Below, piece by piece: positions 47,739-55,745 of a stretch of 64,000 bases of DNA (its first letter is position 1; each line of letters begins with the position of its first letter). The stretch is taken from contig NZ_JAJTTF010000001.1 of assembly GCF_021341785.1 (NCBI RefSeq), forward strand, positions 186,001 to 250,000, in the 5' to 3' direction. Under the pieces are notes generated by a model. The model was not told the origin of the DNA and made no database searches. It saw only the letters and a program-made list of their open reading frames with translations. Source of the stretch: Microbacterium sp. Au-Mic1. Its GTDB lineage: Bacteria > Actinomycetota > Actinomycetes > Actinomycetales > Microbacteriaceae. A program made the translations under genes and the position numbers.

Positions 47739-50407
47739 GCGCCTCCCGCCCGGTCGCACGGGCAGCGGCCCGGGGCGGCGTCGTGCCGTCGGAAGTACTC
47801 TCCGATGAACCGGCCCGCCCGCTCGGGCATCGGCTCAGGGACGTGCGGATGGTGCCGGTCGCCGTCACGGCCTGGGCTGTCGCACTGCTGGTCTCGTTCC
47901 TTCCCGGTGCCGCGGGAGTCGTGATCGCGACGGCGGCGCCGGGCGCCGTGGCCGCGCTCGCCATCCGCCGCTGCCGGACCCGCGCGGGCGGAGGGGAGCG
48001 GTGGCCACCGCGTCTCGCGAAGAGGACGGATCCGTCTCCTGAGGTTCGAGGGACGGCATCCGCGGGTTCCCGGCCGGGCTCTCCCCGGCCGGGCTCTCCC
48101 TCGCTCGGCGCGAGGACGCTCGACGTCGTCGCCCGGGCGGCGCCGCTCGCGATCGTGTGTCTCGCCATCGCGGCCGCCATCGCCGGCGCTGCCGCGGCGG
48201 CGGCACCGGCCCGCGATCAGGCAGCGGGGCTGGCGGGGCATGCGGTGACCGCTGAGGTGAGCGTGCGGTCGCTGCCCTCGTTCGGTGCCGACGGCCGGCT
48301 GTGGGCCGATGCGGACACGCTCCGGCTCGGGCCGGGGGAGGATCCCGGGCCGCTGCAGGTGCCGGTGCGGATCGGGATCCCGCCCGACGCGCACGCCGCC
48401 ACGCTGGGTCCTGGAACCGTGCTGCGGCTCACGGCGGAGGCGAAGGGCACGGATCCGGGCGAGCGCGCGGCGCTGGTGCTGTTCGCGAGCGGCGATGTCG
48501 AGCAGCTGTCGCGCGGAGGCCCGGTCGAGCGACTCGCAGGGGACGTGCGCGCGGCTTTCATCGAGCGCAGCCAGCGCCTGCCGGAACCGGGTTCCGAGCT
48601 GCTCCCGGGTCTCGCCGTGGGCGACGTGCGCGCGGTGAGCGACGACCTCGACACGGCCATGAAGGCCAGCGGGCTCTCGCACCTGACCGCCGTGAGCGGC
48701 AGCAACCTCGCGCTCGTGGCCGCCGCGGGTTTCGGGATCGTCGCGCTGTGCGGTGGCGGCCGGACGACGCGCATCGTGGTGGCGGCTCTCGCCCTCGCCG
48801 GATTCGTGGTGCTGGTGACGCCGCAGCCGAGCGTCATCCGGGCCGCGGCCATGGCCGGGGTCGCCATGGCCGCACTGCTGCTCGGGCGTCCGCGTGCCGG
48901 CCTCTCGGTGCTGCTGCTCGCGGTCACCGTGCTGCTGCTCGCGGATCCGCGCCTGGCTGCGGCTCCCGGGTTCGCGTTGTCGGCCGCCGCCACCGCGGGG
49001 CTCATCGTGCTCGCCCCGCCGCTGGCCGCCGGGCTCGGGCGCCGGCTTCCTGGGCCGGTCGCGCTGGCGATCGCGGTTCCGCTGTCGGCGCAGCTCGCCT
49101 GCGGGCCCATCATCGCCCTGTTCGCGACACAGCAGTCCCTGGTCTCCGTGGTGGCGAATCTCCTGGCCGAGCCCGCCTCGCCGATCGCGACGATACTGGG
49201 TCTGCTCGCGTGCCTGGCCATGCCTGTCCCCGCGCTCGCCGACCTGTTCGCCGCCGCGGCCTGGCTGCCCTCCGCGTGGATCGCGCAGACCGCCGTGACC
49301 ACGGCCGCGCTGCCGCTCGCGACGATCGAGGCCCCCGCCGGCATCGGCACGGCCATCGCCGTAGCGGCGCTCAGCGCGGGCGTCTTCTGGGTGATCGTGC
49401 GGCGGAGACCGCTCCGCGGTCCGTGGCGGGTCTTCGTCGGCGGTCTCCTGGCCGTGGCGATCGGCGCGGCCGCCGGCTGGGGCATCGTGACTGGCCCGGT
49501 CGCCCTGCTGCAGCGCCCCGCGGACTGGGCGATCGCGGTGTGCGACATCGGGCAGGGCGACGCCGTGCTGGTGCGCTCCTCCGGACGCACCATGCTCATC
49601 GACACCGGTCCGGATCCGGAACCGTTGCGGCGCTGTCTCGACGACCTCGGGGTCACGCGACTCGATCTGCTGGTGCTGACCCACTTCGATCACGATCACG
49701 CCGGCGCGTCGGACGTGGTCGTGGGCCGGGCCGACATCGTGCTGCACGGACCGGTCGACACGGCCGCGCACCAGCACCAGCTCGACCGACTCGAGCGCGG
49801 AGGGGCGGAGATCCTCGAAGCCGCGGCGGGAACGACCGGACGCCTGGGCGGGGCGGACTGGCGCGTGCTCTGGCCCCGCCGCGCCGAGAAGGTCTTCCCG
49901 CCGGGCAACGACGCGGGCGTGATCCTGCAGGTCACCGGCGGCGGCGTGCCGCGGAGCCTGTTCCTGGCCGATCTGTCGGCCGAGTCGCAGGGCATGCTGC
50001 GTCGTCTCGCGCACCCGCACGACGAGACCGTCGTCAAGGTCGCCCATCACGGCAGTGCCGATCAGGATCCGCTGCTCTACGCGGATCTGGATCCCGCGCT
50101 GGCGCTGATCTCGGTGGGAGCGGGCAACGACTACGGGCACCCGCGTGCGAGCACCCTGGACATGCTGCGCGCCCTTCGCACGCCGATCGTGCGGACCGAC
50201 CAGCGCGGCACGATCCTCGTGTCGGAGGGGGAGGATGGCCTGCACGTCTGGACCCAGCGCCCAGCACCGACGGGCAGCGGTCCGCCGGACGGACCCGCTA
50301 CGCCGGCGCCGACCGAGAGCCCGACCAGGGGGCCCGCCACGAGTACGGGTCGCGCCGGGCAGCCGGCGCCGGAACCCCTGGCGACCTCGACAGCGCGGGC
50401 GCCGTGA
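47735..50407 (+). CDS. comEC: ComEC/Rec2 DNA-uptake channel
   Basis: 890-aa polytopic membrane protein through which single-stranded DNA enters the cell. A hydrophobic N-terminal part with an OB-like DUF4131 region is followed by the competence domain (ASGLSHLTAVSGSNLALVAAAG). A C-terminal metallo-beta-lactamase-like domain contains CDIGQGDAVLV and the metal motif THFDHDHAG, complete with its His/Asp ligands. The GTG at 47735 overlaps the comEA stop. A 15-bp tandem duplication (RPGSP twice) sits at ~48070-48099. The Ser/Pro/Thr-rich C-terminal ~50 residues are extra. Confidence 0.94.
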   Translation: MSASRPVARAAARGGVVPSEVLSDEPARPLGHRLRDVRMVPVAVTAWAVALLVSFLPGAAGVVIATAAPGAVAALAIRRCRTRAGGGERWPPRLAKRTDPSPEVRGTASAGSRPGSPRPGSPSLGARTLDVVARAAPLAIVCLAIAAAIAGAAAAAAPARDQAAGLAGHAVTAEVSVRSLPSFGADGRLWADADTLRLGPGEDPGPLQVPVRIGIPPDAHAATLGPGTVLRLTAEAKGTDPGERAALVLFASGDVEQLSRGGPVERLAGDVRAAFIERSQRLPEPGSELLPGLAVGDVRAVSDDLDTAMKASGLSHLTAVSGSNLALVAAAGFGIVALCGGGRTTRIVVAALALAGFVVLVTPQPSVIRAAAMAGVAMAALLLGRPRAGLSVLLLAVTVLLLADPRLAAAPGFALSAAATAGLIVLAPPLAAGLGRRLPGPVALAIAVPLSAQLACGPIIALFATQQSLVSVVANLLAEPASPIATILGLLACLAMPVPALADLFAAAAWLPSAWIAQTAVTTAALPLATIEAPAGIGTAIAVAALSAGVFWVIVRRRPLRGPWRVFVGGLLAVAIGAAAGWGIVTGPVALLQRPADWAIAVCDIGQGDAVLVRSSGRTMLIDTGPDPEPLRRCLDDLGVTRLDLLVLTHFDHDHAGASDVVVGRADIVLHGPVDTAAHQHQLDRLERGGAEILEAAAGTTGRLGGADWRVLWPRRAEKVFPPGNDAGVILQVTGGGVPRSLFLADLSAESQGMLRRLAHPHDETVVKVAHHGSADQDPLLYADLDPALALISVGAGNDYGHPRASTLDMLRALRTPIVRTDQRGTILVSEGEDGLHVWTQRPAPTGSGPPDGPATPAPTESPTRGPATSTGRAGQPAPEPLATSTARAP

Positions 50408-50424
50408 ACGTCCGCGCCCGCCGG

Positions 50425-50430
50425 TACGCT
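50425..50430 (+). promoter_or_regulatory. holA: -10 element (TACGCT) for leaderless holA transcript
   Basis: TACGCT ends 6 nt before the ATG, within the 29-bp gap after comEC. Confidence 0.45.
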
Positions 50431-50436
50431 GGGGGT

Positions 50437-51480
50437 ATGCCCGCACCGCGCTCGACTTCTGCCGCACGACGCGGAGGGAAGGCGACGAACATCCCGCAGG
50501 TGTCGTGGCGCGATCCCCGGCCGGCGCCGATCGTGCTGGTATCCGGTCCCGAGGAGATCTGCGCCGAGCGCGCGATTGCCGGCGTGCGCGCCTACCTGCG
50601 CGCCGAGGACCCGGCGCTCGAGGTCAGCGACCTGGTGGCCTCCGACTACGAGTCGGGCAGCCTGCTCGGTCTCGCCTCGCCGTCGCTGTTCGGCGAGCCG
50701 CGCCTGCTGCGCATCTCCGGCGTCGAGCGCTGCACGGACGCGTTCCTCGCCGAGGCCATCGCCTACCTCGAGCATCCGCAGGAAGGTGCCACCGTCGTGC
50801 TCCGCCACACCGGTGCGACCGTACGCGGCAAGAAGCTGCTCGATGCGATCCGCGCCGGCACCGGCGGCGGGATCGAGATCGCCTGCCCCGCGATCAAGCG
50901 CGATGACGAGAAGGCCGATTTCGCCGCGGGCGAGTTCCGCGCCGCAGGCCGACGCATCCAGCCGCAGGCGCTGCGCGCCCTGGTCTCCGCGTTCTCCGAC
51001 GACATTACCGAACTCGCCGCGGCCTGCCAGCAGCTCATCAACGACGTGCAGGGCGACGTCACGCCCGATCTCGTCGAGCGCTACTACGGCGGACGCGTCG
51101 AGGTCTCCGCGTTCGTCGTCGCCGACACCGCGATCGCGGGGCGCCTGGGCGAGGCGCTCATCGCGCTCCGGCACGCACTGTCCTCCGGCGCCGATCCGGT
51201 GCCCATGGTCGCGGCGTTCGCGATGAAGCTGCGGTCGATGGCGCGGGTGGCGGGATCCCGGGAGTCGAACGCGGCGCTGGCCGCCCGCCTCGGGATGAAG
51301 GACTGGCAGGTGGACCGTGCCCGCCGCGATCTGAGCGGCTGGAACGAGCGCACCCTGGGGCTCGCGATCCAGGCGACCGCGCGGGCCGACGCCGACGTCA
51401 AGGGCGCCGCCCGCGACCCGATCTTCGCGCTCGAGCGCATGATCACGGTGATCGCGACCCGCGCACCGTACGGCGGTTGA
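50437..51480 (+). CDS. holA: DNA polymerase III subunit delta
   Basis: 347-aa clamp-loader subunit that opens the beta clamp. The three-domain AAA-like layout fits: an N-terminal VLVSGPEEICAERAIAGVRAYL part, the middle segment ELAAACQQLINDV and the C-terminal helical collar (VAAFAMKLRSMARVAGSRES, DWQVDRARRDL). The position after comEC and before rpsT is widely conserved. Length is normal. ATG 50437 gives the expected start before a basic Ser/Ala-rich leader. Confidence 0.93.
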   Translation: MPAPRSTSAARRGGKATNIPQVSWRDPRPAPIVLVSGPEEICAERAIAGVRAYLRAEDPALEVSDLVASDYESGSLLGLASPSLFGEPRLLRISGVERCTDAFLAEAIAYLEHPQEGATVVLRHTGATVRGKKLLDAIRAGTGGGIEIACPAIKRDDEKADFAAGEFRAAGRRIQPQALRALVSAFSDDITELAAACQQLINDVQGDVTPDLVERYYGGRVEVSAFVVADTAIAGRLGEALIALRHALSSGADPVPMVAAFAMKLRSMARVAGSRESNAALAARLGMKDWQVDRARRDLSGWNERTLGLAIQATARADADVKGAARDPIFALERMITVIATRAPYGG

Positions 51481-51503
51481 CCGCGGCTGCGCGGGAACCC
51501 TCT

Positions 51504-51593
51504 CCGTTTGGGGCGCATTCTCACGTTTTGGGGCGTGCCAGGCCACGATTCGGTGGCGGTGTGCGCCCCAAACGGGGTAGCGCGCCCCAAAAC
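51504..51593. repeat. Interleaved inverted repeats
   Basis: A 14-bp perfect pair (51504-51517 CCGTTTGGGGCGCA and 51562-51575 its complement) is interleaved with an 11-bp perfect pair (51525-51535 and 51583-51593, GTTTTGGGGCG type). The four boxes share the core GTTTGGGGCG or its complement. The arrangement L1-L2-R1-R2 could form a pseudoknot or two exclusive hairpins. It lies between the convergent genes holA and rpsT. Confidence 0.85.
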
Positions 51594-51657
51594 CTGCTCA
51601 ATTCGGACCAGGGGCCCGGACGCGGCATCCGGTAACGGGGAGGGACCCGGCAACGAC

Positions 51658-51688
51658 GAAGGCCCGCCCCGGATCGGGGCGGGCCTTC
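51658..51688 (-). terminator. rpsT terminator hairpin
   Basis: Perfect 13-bp stem (GAAGGCCCGCCCC and its complement) with a 5-nt loop, 12 bp beyond the rpsT stop. It probably also stops holA transcription. Confidence 0.85.
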
Positions 51689-51700
51689 GGAAGTTCCGGC

Positions 51701-51961
51701 TCAGAGAGCGGAGACCTGCTTCGCGATCGACGACTTGCGGTTCGCGGCCTGGTTCGAGTGGATGACGCCCTTGCTGACGGCCTTGTCGAGCTTCTTCGAC
51801 GCCGTCTTCAGCGCGGCCTCGGCGGCGGCCTTGTCGCCACCGGCGATGGCCTTGCGGGTGTTGCGGACGGCGGTCTTCAGCTCGCTCTTGACGGCCTTGT
51901 TGCGCTCGTGCGCCTTCTCGTTGGTCTTGTTGCGCTTGATCTGCGACTTGATGTTCGCCAC
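51701..51961 (-). CDS. rpsT: Small ribosomal subunit protein bS20
   Basis: 86-aa 30S protein, basic and Ala/Lys-rich. It starts [21 protein letters not shown], and [20 protein letters not shown] near its C-terminus is typical. The start codon is GTG (51961). GAAGG lies about 10 nt upstream. It has its own promoter and an ~100-nt leader, and sits opposite holA, a conserved pairing. Confidence 0.96.
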   Translation of the reverse strand: MANIKSQIKRNKTNEKAHERNKAVKSELKTAVRNTRKAIAGGDKAAAEAALKTASKKLDKAVSKGVIHSNQAANRKSSIAKQVSAL

Positions 51962-52066
51962 GGATGGAACCTTCGTTCGAGTGATGGATGGTCATGCCGG
52001 CCTGGCGGTAGAGGGGCGCCTCCGGCAGCGTGCAGGGGTGGGACCTGACACGCAAGCCAATCACCG

Positions 52067-52096
52067 ATCTTATCAGGGATCCGGTCCGATGCCGAA
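52067..52096 (-). promoter_or_regulatory. rpsT: Candidate rpsT promoter
   Basis: On the minus strand TTCGGC (52091-52096) and TAAGAT (52067-52072) are 18 nt apart. The leader would be about 100 nt. Confidence 0.55.
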
Positions 52097-52254
52097 CCGG
52101 CCCGTGCGTCCGGGATGCGCGCAGTCAAGACGCCCGCCACGTGTCCGATGCCGAGCCGGCGACACACCTCGGACCCGGCGAATCCCGGGCGCGTCGCGTG
52201 CAGGGCGGCAGCAGTGGATGGTGCATGCTGGCGAAGGACCCGAAGGAGTCGTCC

Positions 52255-53610
52255 ATGCCCGAACTCGTCACCGCTGACGTGCCCGCGCTCGATCGTGCCC
52301 TGCTGCGCCGGCTGCGCTTCTCCGCCGCGACGGCGGCGTTCCAGATCGAGGGGGCGAGAACCGAGGACGGTCGGGGCAGATCCATCTGGGACGACTTCGT
52401 CGACGCCCCGGGCCGGGTGCGCGACGCCGGCACGGCGGATCCAGGGCCCGACAGCTACCACCGCGCTGCCGAGGACGTCGCGCTGCTGACCCGACTCGGC
52501 GTCGACGAGTACCGGTTCTCGATCTCCTGGGTGCGCGTGCTGCCCGACGGACGGCCGAGTCCGCAGGGGCTCGCCTACTACGACCGGCTCGTGGATCGAC
52601 TTCTCGACGCCGGGATCGTGCCCACGCCGACGCTGTACCACTGGGATCTGCCGTCCCGCCTCGAGGAGGCCGGCGGCTGGCTGAACCGCTCCACCGCCGA
52701 ACGGTTCGCGCAATACACCGAGGTGGTCGCCGATGCGCTCGGCGACCGGGTGCGGCAGTGGTACACGATCAACGAGCCCGTCTCCACGACTCTGCAGGGC
52801 TACGCGATCGGTGAACTCGCGCCGGGGCGCACGCTGCTCTTCGACGCGCTTCCGACGGTGCATCATCAGCTTCTCGCACACGGTTACGCGGCGCGGATCC
52901 TGCACGCGCGCGGTGCGAACAGCGTCGGGATCGTCAACAACCACACGCAGGTGCTGCCGGCATCGGACTCCGAGGCCGACCAGCAGGCGGCGTACCTCTA
53001 TGACCTCATCCACAACAGGATGTACGCGGATCCGGTGCTGCTCGGCCGCTACCCGGACCTGGAGCCGCTCGGGGTGACGCTCCCGGTGGAGGACGGCGAC
53101 CTCGCATTGATCAGCGCGCCCTGCGAGGTCTACGGCGTGAACTACTACAACCCGACGACGGTGGCGGCGTCGGCGGGACCGATTCCCTTCGACGTGGTGC
53201 CGACGCCCGGTGCCCCGGTCACCGGATTCGGCCCGCTGTGGCCGATCGTGCCCGAGGCGCTGACCGCGTTCCTGGTCGATGCGAGAGAGCGCTACGGCGC
53301 GTCGCTGCCCCCGGTGGTCATCGCCGAGAACGGCGCCTCGTTCCCCGAGCCCGACCACATCGACCAGCCGATCGACGACGCCGCGCGCGTCGCCTATCTG
53401 CGCGGACACCTCGCGGCGGTGCTCTCGGCGATGCGCGCGGGCGTGCGCATCGACGCGTACACCGTGTGGTCGCTACTGGACAACTTCGAATGGGCCGACG
53501 GGTACACGCAGCGGTTCGGGCTCGTGCACGTCGACATGGACACGGGGCAGCGCACCCCGAAGGCCTCGTACGCCTGGTACCGCGCGCTCATCGAGGAGGC
53601 ACGCTCATGA
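52255..53610 (+). CDS. GH1 family beta-glucosidase
   Basis: 451-aa glycoside hydrolase of family 1. The N-terminal signature FSAATAAFQIEGARTEDGRG, the acid/base Glu174 in TINEPV and the nucleophile Glu358 in IAENGA are all intact, as is the C-terminal WSLLDNFEWADGYTQRFGL. There is no signal peptide, so it acts inside the cell. AAGGAG lies before the ATG at 52255. It overlaps a sugar-type MFS gene by 4 nt, suggesting import of a beta-glucoside followed by hydrolysis. Confidence 0.95.
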   Translation: MPELVTADVPALDRALLRRLRFSAATAAFQIEGARTEDGRGRSIWDDFVDAPGRVRDAGTADPGPDSYHRAAEDVALLTRLGVDEYRFSISWVRVLPDGRPSPQGLAYYDRLVDRLLDAGIVPTPTLYHWDLPSRLEEAGGWLNRSTAERFAQYTEVVADALGDRVRQWYTINEPVSTTLQGYAIGELAPGRTLLFDALPTVHHQLLAHGYAARILHARGANSVGIVNNHTQVLPASDSEADQQAAYLYDLIHNRMYADPVLLGRYPDLEPLGVTLPVEDGDLALISAPCEVYGVNYYNPTTVAASAGPIPFDVVPTPGAPVTGFGPLWPIVPEALTAFLVDARERYGASLPPVVIAENGASFPEPDHIDQPIDDAARVAYLRGHLAAVLSAMRAGVRIDAYTVWSLLDNFEWADGYTQRFGLVHVDMDTGQRTPKASYAWYRALIEEARS

Positions 53611-54899
53611 TCGAACACCCCGGCACCCCTGCTCCGAGTGCGGGGAAGCGGGTCGGCCCGATCTGGATGACCCTGTTCACGCTCGCGTGGCTGGCGATCT
53701 GGACGGTCCAGCTCACCCCGATCCAGCTCCTGCTGCCGCTGCAGCTCGACACCGGCGCCCCTGGTGAGAACTGGATCGCCGGCGTGGTCTGGGCCGGCGT
53801 CGTGCTGTCGGTGGGCGGACTCGTCGGCATCATCGCGGCGCCCGTCTCCGGTCGATGGTCGGATCGCACCCGTTCACGGTGGGGACGCCGGCGGCCGTGG
53901 GCGATCGGCGGATCCCTGCTCGCCGCGATCGGGCTGGTGCTGACCGGCATGGTGGCGGGGCCGGCCGCCGTCGGCGGCGCCTGGATCGTCGTCTCGGTCG
54001 GGGTCTCAGTCGCCTCGGCGGCCCTCACCGCGATGATCGCGGACCAGCTCACCACCCAGCGCGGTGCTGCCTCGGCGGCGGCGAGCTCGGCCCAGGCGGT
54101 CGGCATCGTCGTCGGCGTGGGCGCGGTCGTCCTGATCGGCCTGAACGTGCAGCAGTCCTACTTCCTGATGGCGGCCATCATCGCCGTGATCGGGACCGGA
54201 ACGGCGCTGCTGCTGCCGGACGCGCCGGCGCATGAGCTCGCGCTGCCCGCCCCGCGCACGGCCGCGCGCCGCGCGTCGTGGCGCGACCGCGACTTCCTGT
54301 GGCTGCTCGTGAGCCGTCTCGTCGTGAACATCGGCAACGCGTTCGGCACCTCGCTGCTGCTGTTCTTCCTGCTCTACGGCGTCCGCGTCCCGTCGGCCGC
54401 GGCCCAGGACGACCTGCTCATCCTGATCGTGATCTACACGGTGTTCGTCGTGATCGCGTCGATCATCGCGGGCATGCTCTCCGACCGCCCGTCGGCGAGT
54501 CCGCTGCGCCGTCGTCGCACCATCACCGCGGTCTCGGCGGTCGTGCAGGCGGTCTCCGGCGTGGTGATCCTGATCAGCCCCTCGTTCGAGATGACCGCGG
54601 TCGCCGCCGGGATCATGGGCGCGGGGTACGGCGCGTACATGGCGGTGAGCCTGGCATTCGCGACGGATCTGCTGCAGGATCCGGACGACCATGCGCGAGA
54701 CCTCGGGCTCGTGAACGTGTCGGCGCAGCTGGGGCAGCTGCTGGGGCCGCTGCTCGGCGCCGGCCTCGTCGCCCTGGTCGGCGGATTCGGGCTGCTGTTC
54801 GGCGCCGCGGCCGTGCTGTCGGTCGTGGGCGCCGCGATGACCTATGCGGTCAGGGCGCCGTCTCCAGCGTCGCCAGTGCCAGCTGCAGCACCGCATTGA
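53607..54899 (+). CDS. MFS transporter, sugar (GPH/melibiose-like) type
   Basis: 430-aa membrane carrier with about 12 hydrophobic segments. Visible are the loop 2-3 motif GRWSDRTRSRWGRRRPWAIGG, typical of glycoside-cation symporter-like carriers, and the mid-protein GMLSDRPSASPLRRRR loop. It overlaps the GH1 gene by 4 nt with GAGGAG upstream. Together they make a probable beta-glucoside utilisation pair. The last 50 bp overlap the convergent alpha/beta hydrolase gene. Confidence 0.88.
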   Translation: MIEHPGTPAPSAGKRVGPIWMTLFTLAWLAIWTVQLTPIQLLLPLQLDTGAPGENWIAGVVWAGVVLSVGGLVGIIAAPVSGRWSDRTRSRWGRRRPWAIGGSLLAAIGLVLTGMVAGPAAVGGAWIVVSVGVSVASAALTAMIADQLTTQRGAASAAASSAQAVGIVVGVGAVVLIGLNVQQSYFLMAAIIAVIGTGTALLLPDAPAHELALPAPRTAARRASWRDRDFLWLLVSRLVVNIGNAFGTSLLLFFLLYGVRVPSAAAQDDLLILIVIYTVFVVIASIIAGMLSDRPSASPLRRRRTITAVSAVVQAVSGVVILISPSFEMTAVAAGIMGAGYGAYMAVSLAFATDLLQDPDDHARDLGLVNVSAQLGQLLGPLLGAGLVALVGGFGLLFGAAAVLSVVGAAMTYAVRAPSPASPVPAAAPH

Positions 54900-55575
54900 A
54901 CACCCGGGGCCGCATCGCGGTCACCAGGTGCGTCGTGCGCGGCACGATGATGAACTCCGCATCGGGCGCGAGCCGGCGGTACAGCGTCTCGTGGGTGCGG
55001 AGCTGGTCGAACTGCCCGTTCACGAACCAGGTGGGCACCCGGATGCGGGGTACGGCGGCGATCAGATCCAGCTCGACGAGCGAGCGCAGCGCGTCGTCCT
55101 GCGTGGCCATGGCGTATCCGCCCGCGCCGAAGTCCTCGCGCGTCGAGGCGGGCAGCGTCGCGTCCAGCACCTGCCGACTCAGCCACATGCCGCGATCCGG
55201 CATCGCGTTCAAGGCGCCCGCCAGCACCCGATAGGCGGCGAGCCCTGCGCCGCGGGGGAGCGCCGTGCAGGAGGCCCCGACGAAGCCGGCGATCGGCGGG
55301 GCCGGATCCGCCCCGGCGTACGCGGTCGAGAGCAGGCCGCCCATCGAGTGCCCCACCAGCAGTACGGGACCGGCGGCGTCGCGCACGGCGGCATCGATCG
55401 TGCCCATCGCCTCGTCGAGGGTGAACGGCTCGTCCATGCGGGTGCCGTGACCGGGCAGATCGACGGCGACCACCGGATTGCCGCGTTCGGCGAGGAACTC
55501 CTCCTGCGCGCGCCACATCGTTGCGGAGGTGCGGATCCCGTGCACGAGGACCACGGACACCGGGGAGCGGCTCAT
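54850..55575 (-). CDS. Alpha/beta hydrolase
   Basis: 241-aa serine hydrolase. The oxyanion segment VLVHGIRTSATMW, the nucleophile Ser77 in VGHSMGGLLS and a C-terminal TTHLVTAMRP that supplies the catalytic His are visible, with a likely Asp in NGQFDQL. It resembles pyrethroid hydrolase/salicylate esterase-like (MES) members. The substrate is unknown. It overlaps the MFS gene tail by 50 bp. TAGACT ends 7 nt upstream of the ATG, so the message may be leaderless. Confidence 0.88.
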   Translation of the reverse strand: MSRSPVSVVLVHGIRTSATMWRAQEEFLAERGNPVVAVDLPGHGTRMDEPFTLDEAMGTIDAAVRDAAGPVLLVGHSMGGLLSTAYAGADPAPPIAGFVGASCTALPRGAGLAAYRVLAGALNAMPDRGMWLSRQVLDATLPASTREDFGAGGYAMATQDDALRSLVELDLIAAVPRIRVPTWFVNGQFDQLRTHETLYRRLAPDAEFIIVPRTTHLVTAMRPRVFNAVLQLALATLETAP

Positions 55576-55582
55576 GGCCGCC

Positions 55583-55588
55583 AGTCTA
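55583..55588 (-). promoter_or_regulatory. -10 element (TAGACT) for leaderless alpha/beta hydrolase
   Basis: TAGACT ends 7 nt before the minus-strand ATG at 55575. Confidence 0.45.
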
Positions 55589-55694
55589 AGAGGTGCGAAC
55601 CGACAGGATCCCCGTTCGCATGCCGTGGAATCGCGCCCCGGACGCCACCACGGAGATCGGGATCGCGGCCTCGCTGCCAACCGGCGAACGACGA

Positions 55695-55726
55695 AGCGGG
55701 GCCGGTGGCGAACCACCGACCCCGCT
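55695..55726 (-). terminator. Terminator of the peptide ABC operon
   Basis: 14-nt arms with a single C-A mismatch around a CGAA loop, 20 bp after the substrate-binding protein stop. Confidence 0.75.
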
Positions 55727-55745
55727 CCGCAACAACAGCGGGTGC

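Noticed and set aside
47291..50467. Very long minus-strand open frame opposite comEC (and similar ones opposite rne, jetC and leuS)
   Set aside because: Arg/Gly/His/Asp-rich composition typical of antisense frames in GC-rich genes, no family similarity, no ribosome binding site.
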